Below are positions 1 through 10,203 of a stretch of DNA of 64,000 nt, in pieces (the stretch's first letter is position 1; each line of letters opens with the position of its first letter). Source of the stretch: Prillingera fragicola (taxonomy: Eukaryota > Basidiomycota > Tremellomycetes > Trichosporonales > Trichosporonaceae); assembly GCA_002335605.1 (NCBI GenBank), contig BEDY01000001.1, forward strand, positions 744,001 to 808,000. The letters are read 5' to 3'. Made by a program: the position numbers and the translations under genes. Below the pieces are notes generated by a model. It made no database searches. It saw only the letters and a program-made list of their open reading frames with translations, and had not been told where the DNA came from.

Positions 1-37
1 GTACGCCCCCAGCCAGGCAGCTGCACCACCCACTTCG

Positions 38-3000
38 ATGGCACAGGCAATGGCGCACCGCCGCAAGGCGTACGACACGGACAGCCTTCCAGACGCGCCA
101 CCGACAAAGCCCTCAAAGATTGCCCTCCCAGGCTACAATCTGGCGGCAGCTACCATTCGCGTAGCGTCGTCCAACATGTCCGATTCAAGGTTCTCGCCAT
201 TGTCCATTCCTAGTCCCGACCGTGAGCTTCTTGATCCCTTGAGCCCACAGCCTCTTGCCTTTGAAGGCGGTCACTGGCTCAATAGGACTAGGTCGACCGC
301 TGCCTCTAGTGGCTCAGACTCTAAAGACCTGCCTTACGAGGGCGAGTCACGCTCGACCTCTGGTTCGAGCCAGGTTCCACTGGGTGGTACGGCCAGGACA
401 CAAGCTGCCGGGTGCCTATCTTCTTCCTCGACAGTGTCGGTCCCTGGGGAAGACTACTTTGACGTAACTTCCTCGAGCGAGTTGCCCAGCCCCCCAGAGA
501 TGCCAAAGCTCTCTGATTACCCGCCTATTCGCAAGCTCGCCGACGTGGCCCCGTTCTACGACAAGTATCATTTCCTGCCTGCACCACTGCCACCCAACGA
601 AGTGGAGCGTCGAAAGGCCCTCTACAGCTACAACATTATACACACCGCAAACGATCCAAACTTTGATCGCATCGTGCACATGGCCAAACTCGTCTTCAAC
701 ACTCGCTTGGTTTTGCTGTCATTCCTCGACTCGGACTCGTCGTGGTACAAGTCCGAAACGGGCTTCGCTTGCGACGAGGCTGCTCGTTCAACCAGCTTCT
801 GTGGTCATGCCATCCTCGGCAACTCGGATGAGCCTTTTGTGGTGCTGGATACGACGCTGGATTGGCGCTTCAAGTACAACCCGCACACGCTCAAGGGGTT
901 GAAAGCTCGATTCTATGCAGGTGCACCGTTGCGCACGCCCGACGGCTGCAACCTGGGCAGCTTGTGTCTGGTAGATGACAAGCCAAGGGCTGAGTTTACT
1001 CCTCGCTCTCGACACATTTTGAAAGAGTTTGCCGCCGTTGTCATGCGGGAATTGGAGCTGTGGAAAGACAAGGTAAGTTTCTCTGAGTAAAGCACGACCT
1101 AACAACAGCTTCACTTGCGAACTCGTGATCGCATTCAGACTTCCATGGAAAAGTTCACTCGCGAATGCCTCGAGATAGATGAAAAGCTATCCGTTGCCGA
1201 ATACGAGTCCGCTAGTCGGATGACTCAAGTGTACCAGAGGGCCGCCAAACTCGTGCACAATACTCTCGACCTTGACGGCTGCACAATCTTGGACATTAGT
1301 CAGTTTGAACTCGTCGAGATTATCGACCACAATGGCGAGAGGAAGCAAGTCTACCATGCCCAGCCGTATGCCGAATCTCAGAACAGTGTCCTGGAGCGCA
1401 CCGAAGCCTTTGGCCCAGTACGCCCATTTCCTGTTCTAGCCACGACCCCTGGAACGGTACAGACACGACCCTTGTCCCCCATCGAGCATGAGCACATGTC
1501 CTATTTCCTCACCGAACACCGCGATGGGCGAATCTTCGAGAACGCCGCGCCGTCCTGGATCCGCTATCTGCTACCCGCATCTTCCAAGTACGGCATGGTT
1601 GTTCCAGTCTATGGTATCGACCAACAACCATTCGCACTCATTTGCTCATACACGCTCGACAAGGGCAAACAGTTTCTCGAAGGCTATGAGCTTCAGTTCT
1701 TGCGAGCCATTGGCGTTATCATCCTCTCGGCAGTCCTGCGCCGCAGGATGATCTTGGCCGATCGTTCCAAGAGCGTTCTCATCTCGTCCGTCAGTCACGA
1801 GCTTCGCACACCACTGCACGGCATCCTTGCAGCCGGCGAACTCCTTAGCGACACCAATCTTGACGAGAACCAAGAGTCATTCCTGAGTACTATCCGGACC
1901 TGCGGCGTACAGCTCATCGAGACTGTCAACCATGTGCTCGACTTTACCAAGCTAGCGGGCGACAACAAGAGTGGCGGCGCACGTCGCGAGATCAAGCTGA
2001 GCCGCGTCGATATGGCGGAGCTCATTGAGCAGACAGTGGAGAGCTGTTGGCTCGGCCAGCGTGCGCGGTCGATGCAGAGCACCGAAGACGGAATCGGCAG
2101 TTTCTACGCCCCCGACGACGAGCGCTTGCTACCATTTGACCAGCGGTTGAGCATACATCAGCACCTCGAGCACGTCGAAACCGTTTTGGATATTGGTGAT
2201 CGACCAGGCGGCTGGAACGTTGTTTGTGAGATAGGAGGTCTCCGACGTATCATCATGAACTTGTACGGCAACGCCCTCAAGTTTACCGAAGACGGCTATG
2301 TCCAAATTGTTTTGCGTGAGCTGCCACACGCGGCGGACGCGAAACGGATTCCTGTGGAGCTCGCCGTCATCGACACTGGCAAAGGTATCAGCGCCGGGTT
2401 TCTCAAAGACCAGCTGTTCCAACCGTTCTCGCAGGAGAACCCAATGCAGACAGGCACTGGTCTGGGACTCGCTATCGTCAACAGCATTGTCCGCTCCGAG
2501 GCAATCCAAGGCAGCACGGATGTGTGGTCTGCCGAGGGTGTGGGCACCGAGATCCGCGTTACGTTCGAGGTTGAGCTGGCTGCACCGGACCCTGCTGTCG
2601 CAGTAGTGGACCAACACTTTGGTGCTGGACTGGCCGTTGCGCTTGTCGGATTTGGTACCGACCACCGCGGCCAGCGACTCAGCAGGGAAGTGCTCAGCCA
2701 CCACGCTCAAGTGCTCGGATTCACTGTCACCGAGGACCCCACAACGGCAGACATTGTCTGCGTCAACGAGACCATTGGCGTCACTCAAGGTGTTCGCACT
2801 GCGGCTGGCGGCCACCCAATGATTCTACTCTCATCGTTCAATGTCCAGGACCGTGCGTCAATCGAAGCCGTCGCGCCCAGGGACGGCCGTACCTTTGTTC
2901 TGCGCAAGCCGGTTGCGCCCGCTGCGTTCGAGGACAAGCTGCGCGACGCGGTTCACTGGATCAACGACAACGCAGCCGGCGACTACACACCGGACGCCAT

Positions 3001-4060
3001 GTTGTCTCGCACACTGTCGCGCATGAATCCCTTTGAGGACGGAGTGATCAACGATCTCGACGACCCCGCCCGGGCCAACATTGAGCTTATCGACTCGCCC
3101 ACGCTCGAGCAGATTACTCAGGGGTCACGAGGCGGGAGGCGACCGTTGGCACAGGAGCGATTCTCTACGTCCTACTTCTCCGACAAGCTGACCCGCCCTG
3201 CCTTCCACTCGCGTGACAGCACGATCAGCAACTCTTCTATCACCTCTGCGAGTGAGCGGTTGAAGCTAAATGAGACTGTGGCGCGGCAGCGTCGCCGCTC
3301 AGACGAGACTCCGCCCCCAGCCGCACCGAAGCGTCCTACGATGATACCTCGTGGCATGACCTATCACGCTGGTAGCCGCCTTGCGTCAGATGAGAACGCA
3401 ACGACACCTGCATCGCCAACGTCATCATCAATGTCTACCATTTCGCTCGCCAATGGTGGCGCCATGCTCAAGGCCATAGTTCCTCCAGATGAGCCTCCAC
3501 CCGAGGCCCGCCGACCGGCCCGCGTCCTTGTCGTCGAGGACAATGTGATCAACCGGCGTGTTCTGACCGCCTTCCTCCGCAAGCGCGGTTACGAGTATGC
3601 CGAGGCAGTGGATGGAGCGGCAGGCGTCGAGTTATTCCGGAAATCGCCCGAGCAGTGGGAGTGAGTCCTAATTTACCAATTCAGCTGACAAGCAGTGTTA
3701 TTCTCATGGACATAACCATGCCGATCATGGACGGCTACGAGGCGACGCGAAACATTAGGCTCATAGAATCTGCCATCCGCAACTCGCCCACCTCTCCCCG
3801 AACAACGGAACGTCGACTGTCTGGCAGCCAACGCCGTGACCCATCCTTTCCTCCTGGCACCAACGTGCCAGGCCATACCAAAATCTTGGCCTTGACGGGC
3901 CTTGCTACACCTGACGACAAGCGCCGCGCATTCGGCAGCGGCGTCGATGGATACCTTGTCAAGCCCGTCTCACTCGCCAGTCTCGACTTGCTATTTAAGA
4001 GTGAGTTTTCTCCAGGACCACGGCGCATAGTGCTAACTGTCATTAGAGCTTGGATTTTAA
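38..4060 (+). CDS. GAF-domain hybrid sensor histidine kinase (5' end may be outside window)
   Basis: Two-component phosphorelay kinase that would autophosphorylate on His and pass phosphate to its own receiver, then to an HPt protein. Exons 38-1072, 1109-3660, 3696-4000 and 4047-4060 join in frame to about 1,301 residues; the introns are 35-46 nt. Order: Ser/Pro-rich N-terminus, GAF domain (about residues 200-340), HisKA H-box VSHELRTPLHG with His about 575, HATPase with N-box NLYGNALKFT, G1 DTGKGIS and G2 GTGLGLAIV, a degenerate receiver-like segment (about 848-965), a low-complexity linker, and a C-terminal receiver with phospho-acceptor Asp about 1201 in VILMDITMPIMDG and Lys in LVKPVS. 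The frame is open from base 2, so the first Met shown may not be the true start. It appears soluble, with no membrane segments seen. The subgroup of fungal hybrid kinases was not assigned. Confidence 0.9.
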
Positions 4061-4272
4061 TACGATTCTAATAGACTAACCGTTTACCAACATCATATTG
4101 TAGCCCGCCATTCGGTATGCCGAACGCTGGCACATGTCTCTATAGAGCTCCTGCTGCGCGCCCAAGCGCGGTTGGTTACCTGTTTGACCAACATCATTGT
4201 ACTACACACCATGCATGTCTGCCATTAGCTCTGCGGGCTAGATGCTCCTCCGACCCCTCTAACATTGCCGCA

Positions 4273-5481
4273 CTATCCACGCCAAGTGACGTGCACCGCG
4301 TCGGTGCGGAACCGCTGCGTCACACTCGTCTTCTCGAGTGGTGTCACTGATCCCATCCTGTACGCAAGCAGACCCGCCTGGGCAATCATGATGCCGTTGT
4401 CGATACAGAAGCTCTCATCGGTCGCAAACACGCGTCCACCACGCTCGCTGGCCATGATACCCATCATGTTCTGCAGGCGCTCGTTGCAGCCGACTCCACC
4501 AACAATGAGCACGTCCGCGGCACCGACGTGTGCCATTGCGCGCTCAGTGGTCTCGACCAGCATCGCGAAGGTCGTCTCCTGGAGTGAGAAGCAGAGGTCG
4601 TGCGGGGTAATCACGTCGTCGGCGTCGCTGACGCCCTCGAGCTGATCCCAGGACCGATACCGCTTGTCCATGGTGTAAGCTTCCACTGCTGTGAGGATAC
4701 CGGCCAGAGTCACGTCCATTCCCTTTGTGCCGTAAGGGAGTGAAACGAGGCGCTTGCCCTTCTTTGCTTCCTGCTCAATGTTGTATCCCGGACTCGGGTC
4801 GTTGCGCAACTGGATAGTGCGAGCGAAGCGGTCAAGGCAGTTGCCAATGGCAATGTCGAGGGTCTCGCCAAAGATACGGTAGCGCTGCTGCGAGTAGGCG
4901 ATGACTTGGGTGTTGCCGCCCGACACGTAGAGGACAATGGGGTTCTGCGAAGACGTAATGTGGCGGCCCATCTCAATGTCTGGCCAGTCAGTGGTGGGCC
5001 AGGGCTGTTAGAGAAGACACTTACGCCCAACACAGTGGTTTACACCGACCAAGGGAATGTTGTGCAGCAAGCTCAGCGTGCGAGCAGCAAGCGCGCCGAC
5101 CTGCAGCGGTGTGCCCATTCCTGGTCCTGCCTAGGTCAGCTACATCCTCCAGGCTCCACGAACCCTTCGTAAACGCAATCACGTCAATGTCGCCCATCCT
5201 CACGCCCGCCTTCTTCACAGCCTCGCGCAGCACACGGACCACCCACTCGCGGTGGTGCCGCGCCGTGTCCGAGGGCAGGAAGCCTTCTCCTGGCGGGGTA
5301 ATGTACGTGTGGCGCACATTGGAGAGAACCGTCACGAGTGTTGCACCAGTGTTGCTCGGCGAGTGACTAATGATGCCTGCGCCAAGCTTGTTGGCTGAGC
5401 CCTCGATGCCGAGGCAGAGCAAGCGACGTGCTGAGGAGCAGGTCAGCTCTGTGAATACGGGTCTCTACAGTGTACTTGCAT
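4273..5481 (-). CDS. KAE1: KAE1/OSGEP, tRNA t6A threonylcarbamoyltransferase (KEOPS/EKC subunit)
   Basis: Catalytic subunit of the KEOPS/EKC complex, which puts the threonylcarbamoyl group on A37 of ANN-decoding tRNAs. Four exons: 5481-5469, 5430-5164, 5126-5025 and 4979-4273, giving about 362 residues. The first coding exon is only 13 nt and uses a GTAGAG donor. That choice is forced because it alone puts an ATG in frame with the conserved start [13 protein letters not shown]. Visible family motifs: [10 protein letters not shown] near the N-terminus, [13 protein letters not shown], the metal-binding NHCVGHIEMGRH and the ASKHA signature [11 protein letters not shown]. There is no mitochondrial presequence, so this is the nuclear/cytosolic KAE1 and not the QRI7 paralogue. 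It shares a 460 bp divergent promoter with the MBOAT gene. Confidence 0.94.
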
Positions 5482-5941
5482 GGCTTTGTGAGTGGTGAGA
5501 CCTTTCTCTTTGAGCTTGATGCCTGTGTCATGGTGATTGTTGTGAATTTGAGGTCTGGTCGGTGGCAATTTGTCGTTCACAGTAACTTTTGGATGGTTGC
5601 AGTCACCCAACATCGGTCTCTCGGTCTCCTCCCACACTTTGTATATACACATGCAACTGCCTACGCAACAGTCTCATACACTCTCCCATGCTTACACTCA
5701 CCATATCATGCATGCTCGGCTCCTGCAGGTACGCTGTGCCCGAGGCCTCGGGCCGTTGGGTGACTGACCGGGATCAAAAAAGTCATGACACCAAGAAGGT
5801 GACGTCGTGAGCAGGCAGTCGCGCTAGGCTCAACAAGGTTGTCTGCCGTCTCTCTCCATCCATCCCGTCTCGCTCATCGTTACAGCAACTCATCGGCTTT
5901 CTTTCATCTAGACAAGTCGACCCCTGCTCTTTCTCACCGCC
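5482..5941. promoter_or_regulatory. Divergent intergenic region KAE1 / MBOAT acyltransferase
   Basis: No conserved coding signal. It holds the 5' regions of both flanking genes; the CT-rich stretch before the MBOAT ATG looks like a leader. A short minus-strand ORF overlaps the KAE1 leader but does not look coding. Confidence 0.5.
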
Positions 5942-7915
5942 ATGTTCTGGGATCCAGTCTTCCAGCGCGTTTCCGAGGCGTCTGGCGCCGGTCCCGACCA
6001 GTGCAAGGTAAGCTCGAGCAAGCCACACCCAAAGACGCGCCAGAATGCTAACACGTGCTTTCAGCTCATCTTTTGCCTCATCGTCTCGTTCCCCCTCGCC
6101 AATCTCTTTGTTCGCCTGCCTGCGTCCAAACCCAACTTGCAGCATATATTTTCGCTCGCGCTCACTACATTCTTCCTTTGGCCCTTCCTCGGCCTCGGCA
6201 AGGGGTACCTCGAGCTGCTGCTGTCATGCGCTGCGACTTACATTATCTGCGCCACGGTTTCTGGACCTAGGATGCCGTGGATCGTGTTCTTGTGAGTACA
6301 GTGGTGCGTCTGCAACTCCAGCTAACGATTCAGCGTTGTCATGGCCCAGCTGACTGTTGCGTAAGGATCTGTTAGTCTCGCTCCAACTGACCACCAGTCA
6401 TCTCCGTCGCACCATCTTTAAGATTCCCATTGAGGCCATTGAGATCTCGGGATCTCAGATGGTTCTCGTCATGAAGCTCACAACGTTTGCGTGGAACATT
6501 CACGACGGACGTCAGAAGCTCGAGGTGCGTCGAGCTGTCGGTGGAGGGACACCTGTGACTGACTCTCCAAGGAGCTCGATGAGAGCCAGAAGGCCACTCG
6601 CCTCACTCAGCTTCCTGGACCTCTTCCATTCCTCGGCTACTGCCTCTTCTTCCCGACCGTCCTTGTCGGCCCATCGTTCGACTATGCCACCTACAACTCG
6701 ATGATAACCAAGACCATTTACCAGACTCCGATCCCAGGTTCGAGTGCTGCTCAGGTCCAGCAAGTCGGCCGGCGCACGCCCAAGGGTCGTCGCCGTGTTG
6801 CCTACTTGCACATGGCTCTGGGTCTCGTTTTCCTCGGGCTTTACGCTGTACTTGGCGGCCGAGGCGACTTCCACCGCATCCTGGGTGACGACTGGAAGTC
6901 TTGGGGCCTGGCCACTCGTTTTGGCTTTGTCCAGTTCTGTGGCTTTGTTGCTCGCACAAAGTACTATGCTGTCTGGAGCTTGGCCGAAGGTGCTTGCATT
7001 CTCACGGGTATCGGATTCAACGGCTATGACCCCAGGACAGGTCGCACCCTTTGGAACCGCGTGCGCAACATCAACATCCTGTCGCTTGAGTGCGCCGAAA
7101 GTTTCAAGATGGTCTTTGACAACTGGAACTGCGGTACCAACGTGTGGCTGCGTGACTCTGTGTACAAGCGCCTGGCGAAGAAGGGTCAGAAACCCGGAGC
7201 CAAGCAGAGCATGGCCACTTTCGTTACCTCGGCCTTCTGGCATGGCACTGCTCCTGGTTACTACCGTGAGTTTGATGTTTTGGACCCAGCTGACGTGCTA
7301 GTTGCCTTTGTGACTGCTGGTATTTACCAGTACATTGGCAAGCAGTTCCGCCGCCTGATTCGTCCCTACTTCCTGCCGGCATCGTCGCCTGGCGCTGCCA
7401 ACTCACTCCCCAAGTGGCCTTACCCCAACCTTGCCAAGCGTGCGTACGATGTTGTTGGCTGGGCTGTTGTGCAGACGCACCTCAACTATGTCGTCGCGGC
7501 GTTCTTTATTCTCGATTTCTGGCCTTGCCTCGTTGCTTGGACTCGCTGCTTCTGGTACGGCCACGTCACTTCGGCTATTGTCATCATCACCCTCATCAAC
7601 GGCGGCCGGCGCTTCCTCCGCAAGGGTCTCAAGCCTCGGGAGCCAAAGCGTCCCGTGCCCACGTTCGAGGTCACCCCGGCTTCGCCTTCAGAAGAGTTCG
7701 CGCCCGAGGAGAGCAGCGCGGCCGCCGCCCTCCGTAACAAGACCAAGGTTGACGAGGATAGTGCCGATGGAGAGGACACTGACCTTGAATGGGTGCGCCA
7801 CGATATCTCGCAGGAGACGTCGTACAGGGATGGCATGCCTGATGGCATTATGGACGATGTCTTGGGCGGGTTTGAGACGCCTCGTTCTGGTACCCCCAAG
7901 CCCAAGATGGCATAG
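5942..7915 (+). CDS. ALE1: MBOAT-family lysophospholipid acyltransferase (ALE1/SLC4/LPCAT type)
   Basis: ER membrane enzyme that reacylates lysophospholipids with acyl-CoA in the Lands cycle. Exons 5942-6007, 6065-6291, 6334-6360, 6398-6524, 6572-7265 and 7302-7915 give about 584 residues. Exon 3 is 27 nt. The sequence has many hydrophobic segments. The N-terminus FLLWPF/LLSCAATYI region and the motifs SFDYATYNSMI, NWNCGTNVWLRDSVY and SAFWHGTAPGYY match the MBOAT lysophospholipid branch; the His of FWHG is the invariant catalytic residue. The last intron, 36 nt right after the catalytic motif, has no stop and keeps frame if retained. It is supported by GTGAGT, CTGAC and CTAG signals and by restored APGYYLAF homology. 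The C-terminal tail is acidic and cytosolic-looking. The acyceptor lipid cannot be read from sequence. Confidence 0.9.
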
Positions 7916-8329
7916 ATGTGATCACTGCTGTATCTAAGAGTAGCGTCCCGATGCATCTTGACGAACGAAATCTTGCATGTCCTGCTACTGTAGACGCATT
8001 TGTAGTGGCAGGAAAAAGGAGATGATATTGAGCCTCAGGGTGGGTAAAGTCGCCACCGCTTCACGTGGTTTCAGGAAGTCACCGGTGACCGGATGGCGTC
8101 TGGTTCACGACAACCCAGCACCATCAGTCACTTTGCAACAACACACCGCGGCCGGAAACCTTTTGCTTCTCGGCCAGTTGATCAGGTCTTGCAGAGGTGA
8201 GCAGCTGCTTCTCACTGTCCCTAGAGCTGCGAATCTCTCCACAGTCGCCGAACTGCCCAGCTGGCCCCGCCTACACCGGCCCCTGTCATCTCCTCGCTCC
8301 AGACGCCCACCCACGCCCTCGTTCGCACC
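7916..8329. other. Intergenic, no gene seen
   Basis: Region between two plus-strand genes. It should hold the 3' UTR of the acyltransferase and the promoter/leader of the next gene. No conserved ORF or RNA gene recognised. Confidence 0.4.
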
Positions 8330-9785
8330 ATGGCGACGTCACCACCGCCACCTCGGCGCAAGTCGCTGCGTGCAACGCCTCCAACAGCCATCACGATCCT
8401 CCCCTCCATTCGTCGCTTCACTCCCTCGCCACCCCCGCAGTCGCCCTCCCTGCTCGGCTCAGTACCTTCCTATTCCTCCCCAAACGCAAACCCCTTACCC
8501 TCCTTCACCTTCCCCACGGGAACGCGCAACGGCGGGATAGCACCGACCATCTCACCCGGACGGAGCAGTAACGCATCACCCGCCACGTCGCCGCCGCGAC
8601 AGCGCAGTCCGCGCCCCTTGCCGTCGCTCAAGCTTGAGGTCGACAAGTTGAGTCGCCGGAATAGCGCGCAGAGTGGCATCTCGGTGCGTAGTGGGAATAG
8701 CACTGGGTTCAGCGTGCACGGGAACGGCAAGGCGGGCATGCAGAGTGCCAGTGAAGATGAGGCTTCGCGGATGTTGGGGGGGTGCGTCGGGTCCAACACC
8801 GAGGATATACAGTGAGTGTCCCCGCGTTGATCGAGCTGACAATGGTAGCCCGCTCAAGGCTGAGATTGAACGGCTGAGCCTGTTGTGCGACCAGCATGAG
8901 CTCAAGTTTAGGGCGTCCAAGGTGTGTAGCATTGGGCTGGCAGAGGCAGAGAAGCCTTGCCTTTGATGGTCTCACTCTGATGAGCCGACTAACACCCCAG
9001 GCATCATTCGAACACCGCGTCTTCTCCGAGTTCCCTAGCATTCTTGCACGCCTAGGCGAGCTTGACTCTCGTGCAGAAGTATGTCATTGTTTCTACAAAG
9101 CTGCTAACGTTCGCAGCGTATCACGGGTGACTTGTACGCAACGATCAACGAAGCAGTCCCTGCCCTCAAACACCGCCTACGAACAATGAAGGAGCAGCGA
9201 GCGGAGGACGTTGCGAAGATGCGCGAACGTACAACTCCATGGGCAGATTTCATGCACGATGACGACGAGGAAGATGAAGAGGTCGAACCGCTAGTCAACG
9301 GTGACCCCGCGGCAGCGAACGGAGTTGTCAACGAGAAGCAGTCACGGTCGGATCGCAAGACTGGCAAAGGGCACGCTTCTGCAAGTCTACGCGCTCGCGC
9401 TGGATGCAAGATTGAGCGTGTGAGGGGGGCTGGGGCCGAGATAGTGTCCGGAGACGCGCTGGCCATGATCGAGCGATGGGCCGAGGAAGTCGTGAGTCGC
9501 GCACAGACAAGCCCGAGTCGACGCTGACGAGAACAGGAGATGCACCTGGCAGAGGAGATTGTGCGGCTCAAAGCTCAGCTGGGCGAGGGCAACAGGAAAC
9601 GCTTGTTCATGGCAAGAGGTGCGGTCATGATCAGTGGGAGCGTATAGCTGACAATCGCAGGAATGCTCGCTGGCTTTCTCATTGTCATCATCATAGCGCT
9701 CGCGTGGTGGCTGCGCCGCTTCTTCTTTGTGCCCCGATTGCCTGCTCTTCGTGAGCTGCCGCCCGCCCTGCACTTGGAGATGTGA
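8330..9785 (+). CDS. Tail-anchored coiled-coil membrane protein of unknown function
   Basis: Not recognised as a named family. Exons 8330-8811, 8849-8921, 9001-9078, 9117-9491, 9537-9618 and 9661-9785 join in frame to about 404 residues. About 160 N-terminal residues are Ser/Pro/Arg-rich and probably disordered. A charged helical stretch follows, starting LKAEIERLSLLCDQHELKF and running through KHRLRTMKEQRAEDVAKMRER. Then comes an acidic patch (DDDEEDEEVEP), a second helical piece (MHLAEEIVRLKAQLGEG) and one strongly hydrophobic segment, GMLAGFLIVIIIALAWWLRRFFF, about 20 residues from the C-terminus. This predicts a tail-anchored protein with its bulk in the cytosol or nucleoplasm. A tether, adaptor or nuclear-envelope role is possible but unproven. 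The start is the first ATG of the CT-rich leader. Confidence 0.75.
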
Positions 9786-10203
9786 CATGTCGAGGTGGAT
9801 AATCACATATATAATACAAATTTGTAACTCTAGTTGTATAGCAATGAACAGCATTTGAAGATTGGAAGCTGGAAACGCAAGACCGCGCGAGGCGACGGCC
9901 GGTCGTAGCAGTTGAGATACTTGCTCCAGAGCTTTGGCAAACAGCACCCCGCCAGCTTCTCTACCATTTATGTCTCCATCGATCGTTCACCAGGCAGGCA
10001 TTGATCTCGCGCACAGGGTTGAGGTATGGAAAGTTGTGGACCACCCCCCGCTGCAGAGTTGCCCAGCAACACAGACGTCGTCTACGGTGTCCAAGCTCAG
10101 CCCGGATCTCAGGCACCGGCAACCGGCACCTACCACCGGACAGATGTCATACTTCACCGCAAGGCCAGCTCTCACTTCAACATTGTCCACTCCGTCGCTC
10201 ATC
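9786..10203. other. Intergenic/leader region upstream of the GH92 gene
   Basis: No separate gene. The frame of the GH92 gene stays open back to about 9934 with in-frame ATGs at 9934, 9970 and 10144. The upstream translation lacks protein-like character, so it is treated as leader, but a longer N-terminus cannot be excluded. Confidence 0.4.

Noticed and set aside
5443..5652. 69-codon minus-strand ORF at the KAE1 leader
   Set aside because: Its 3' part overlaps the first KAE1 exon and intron; upstream translation is not protein-like.
10144..10203. Upstream in-frame ATGs for the GH92 protein
   Set aside because: The added residues do not look protein-like and the Met at 10204 gives a short cytosolic tail before the membrane helix; not excluded.
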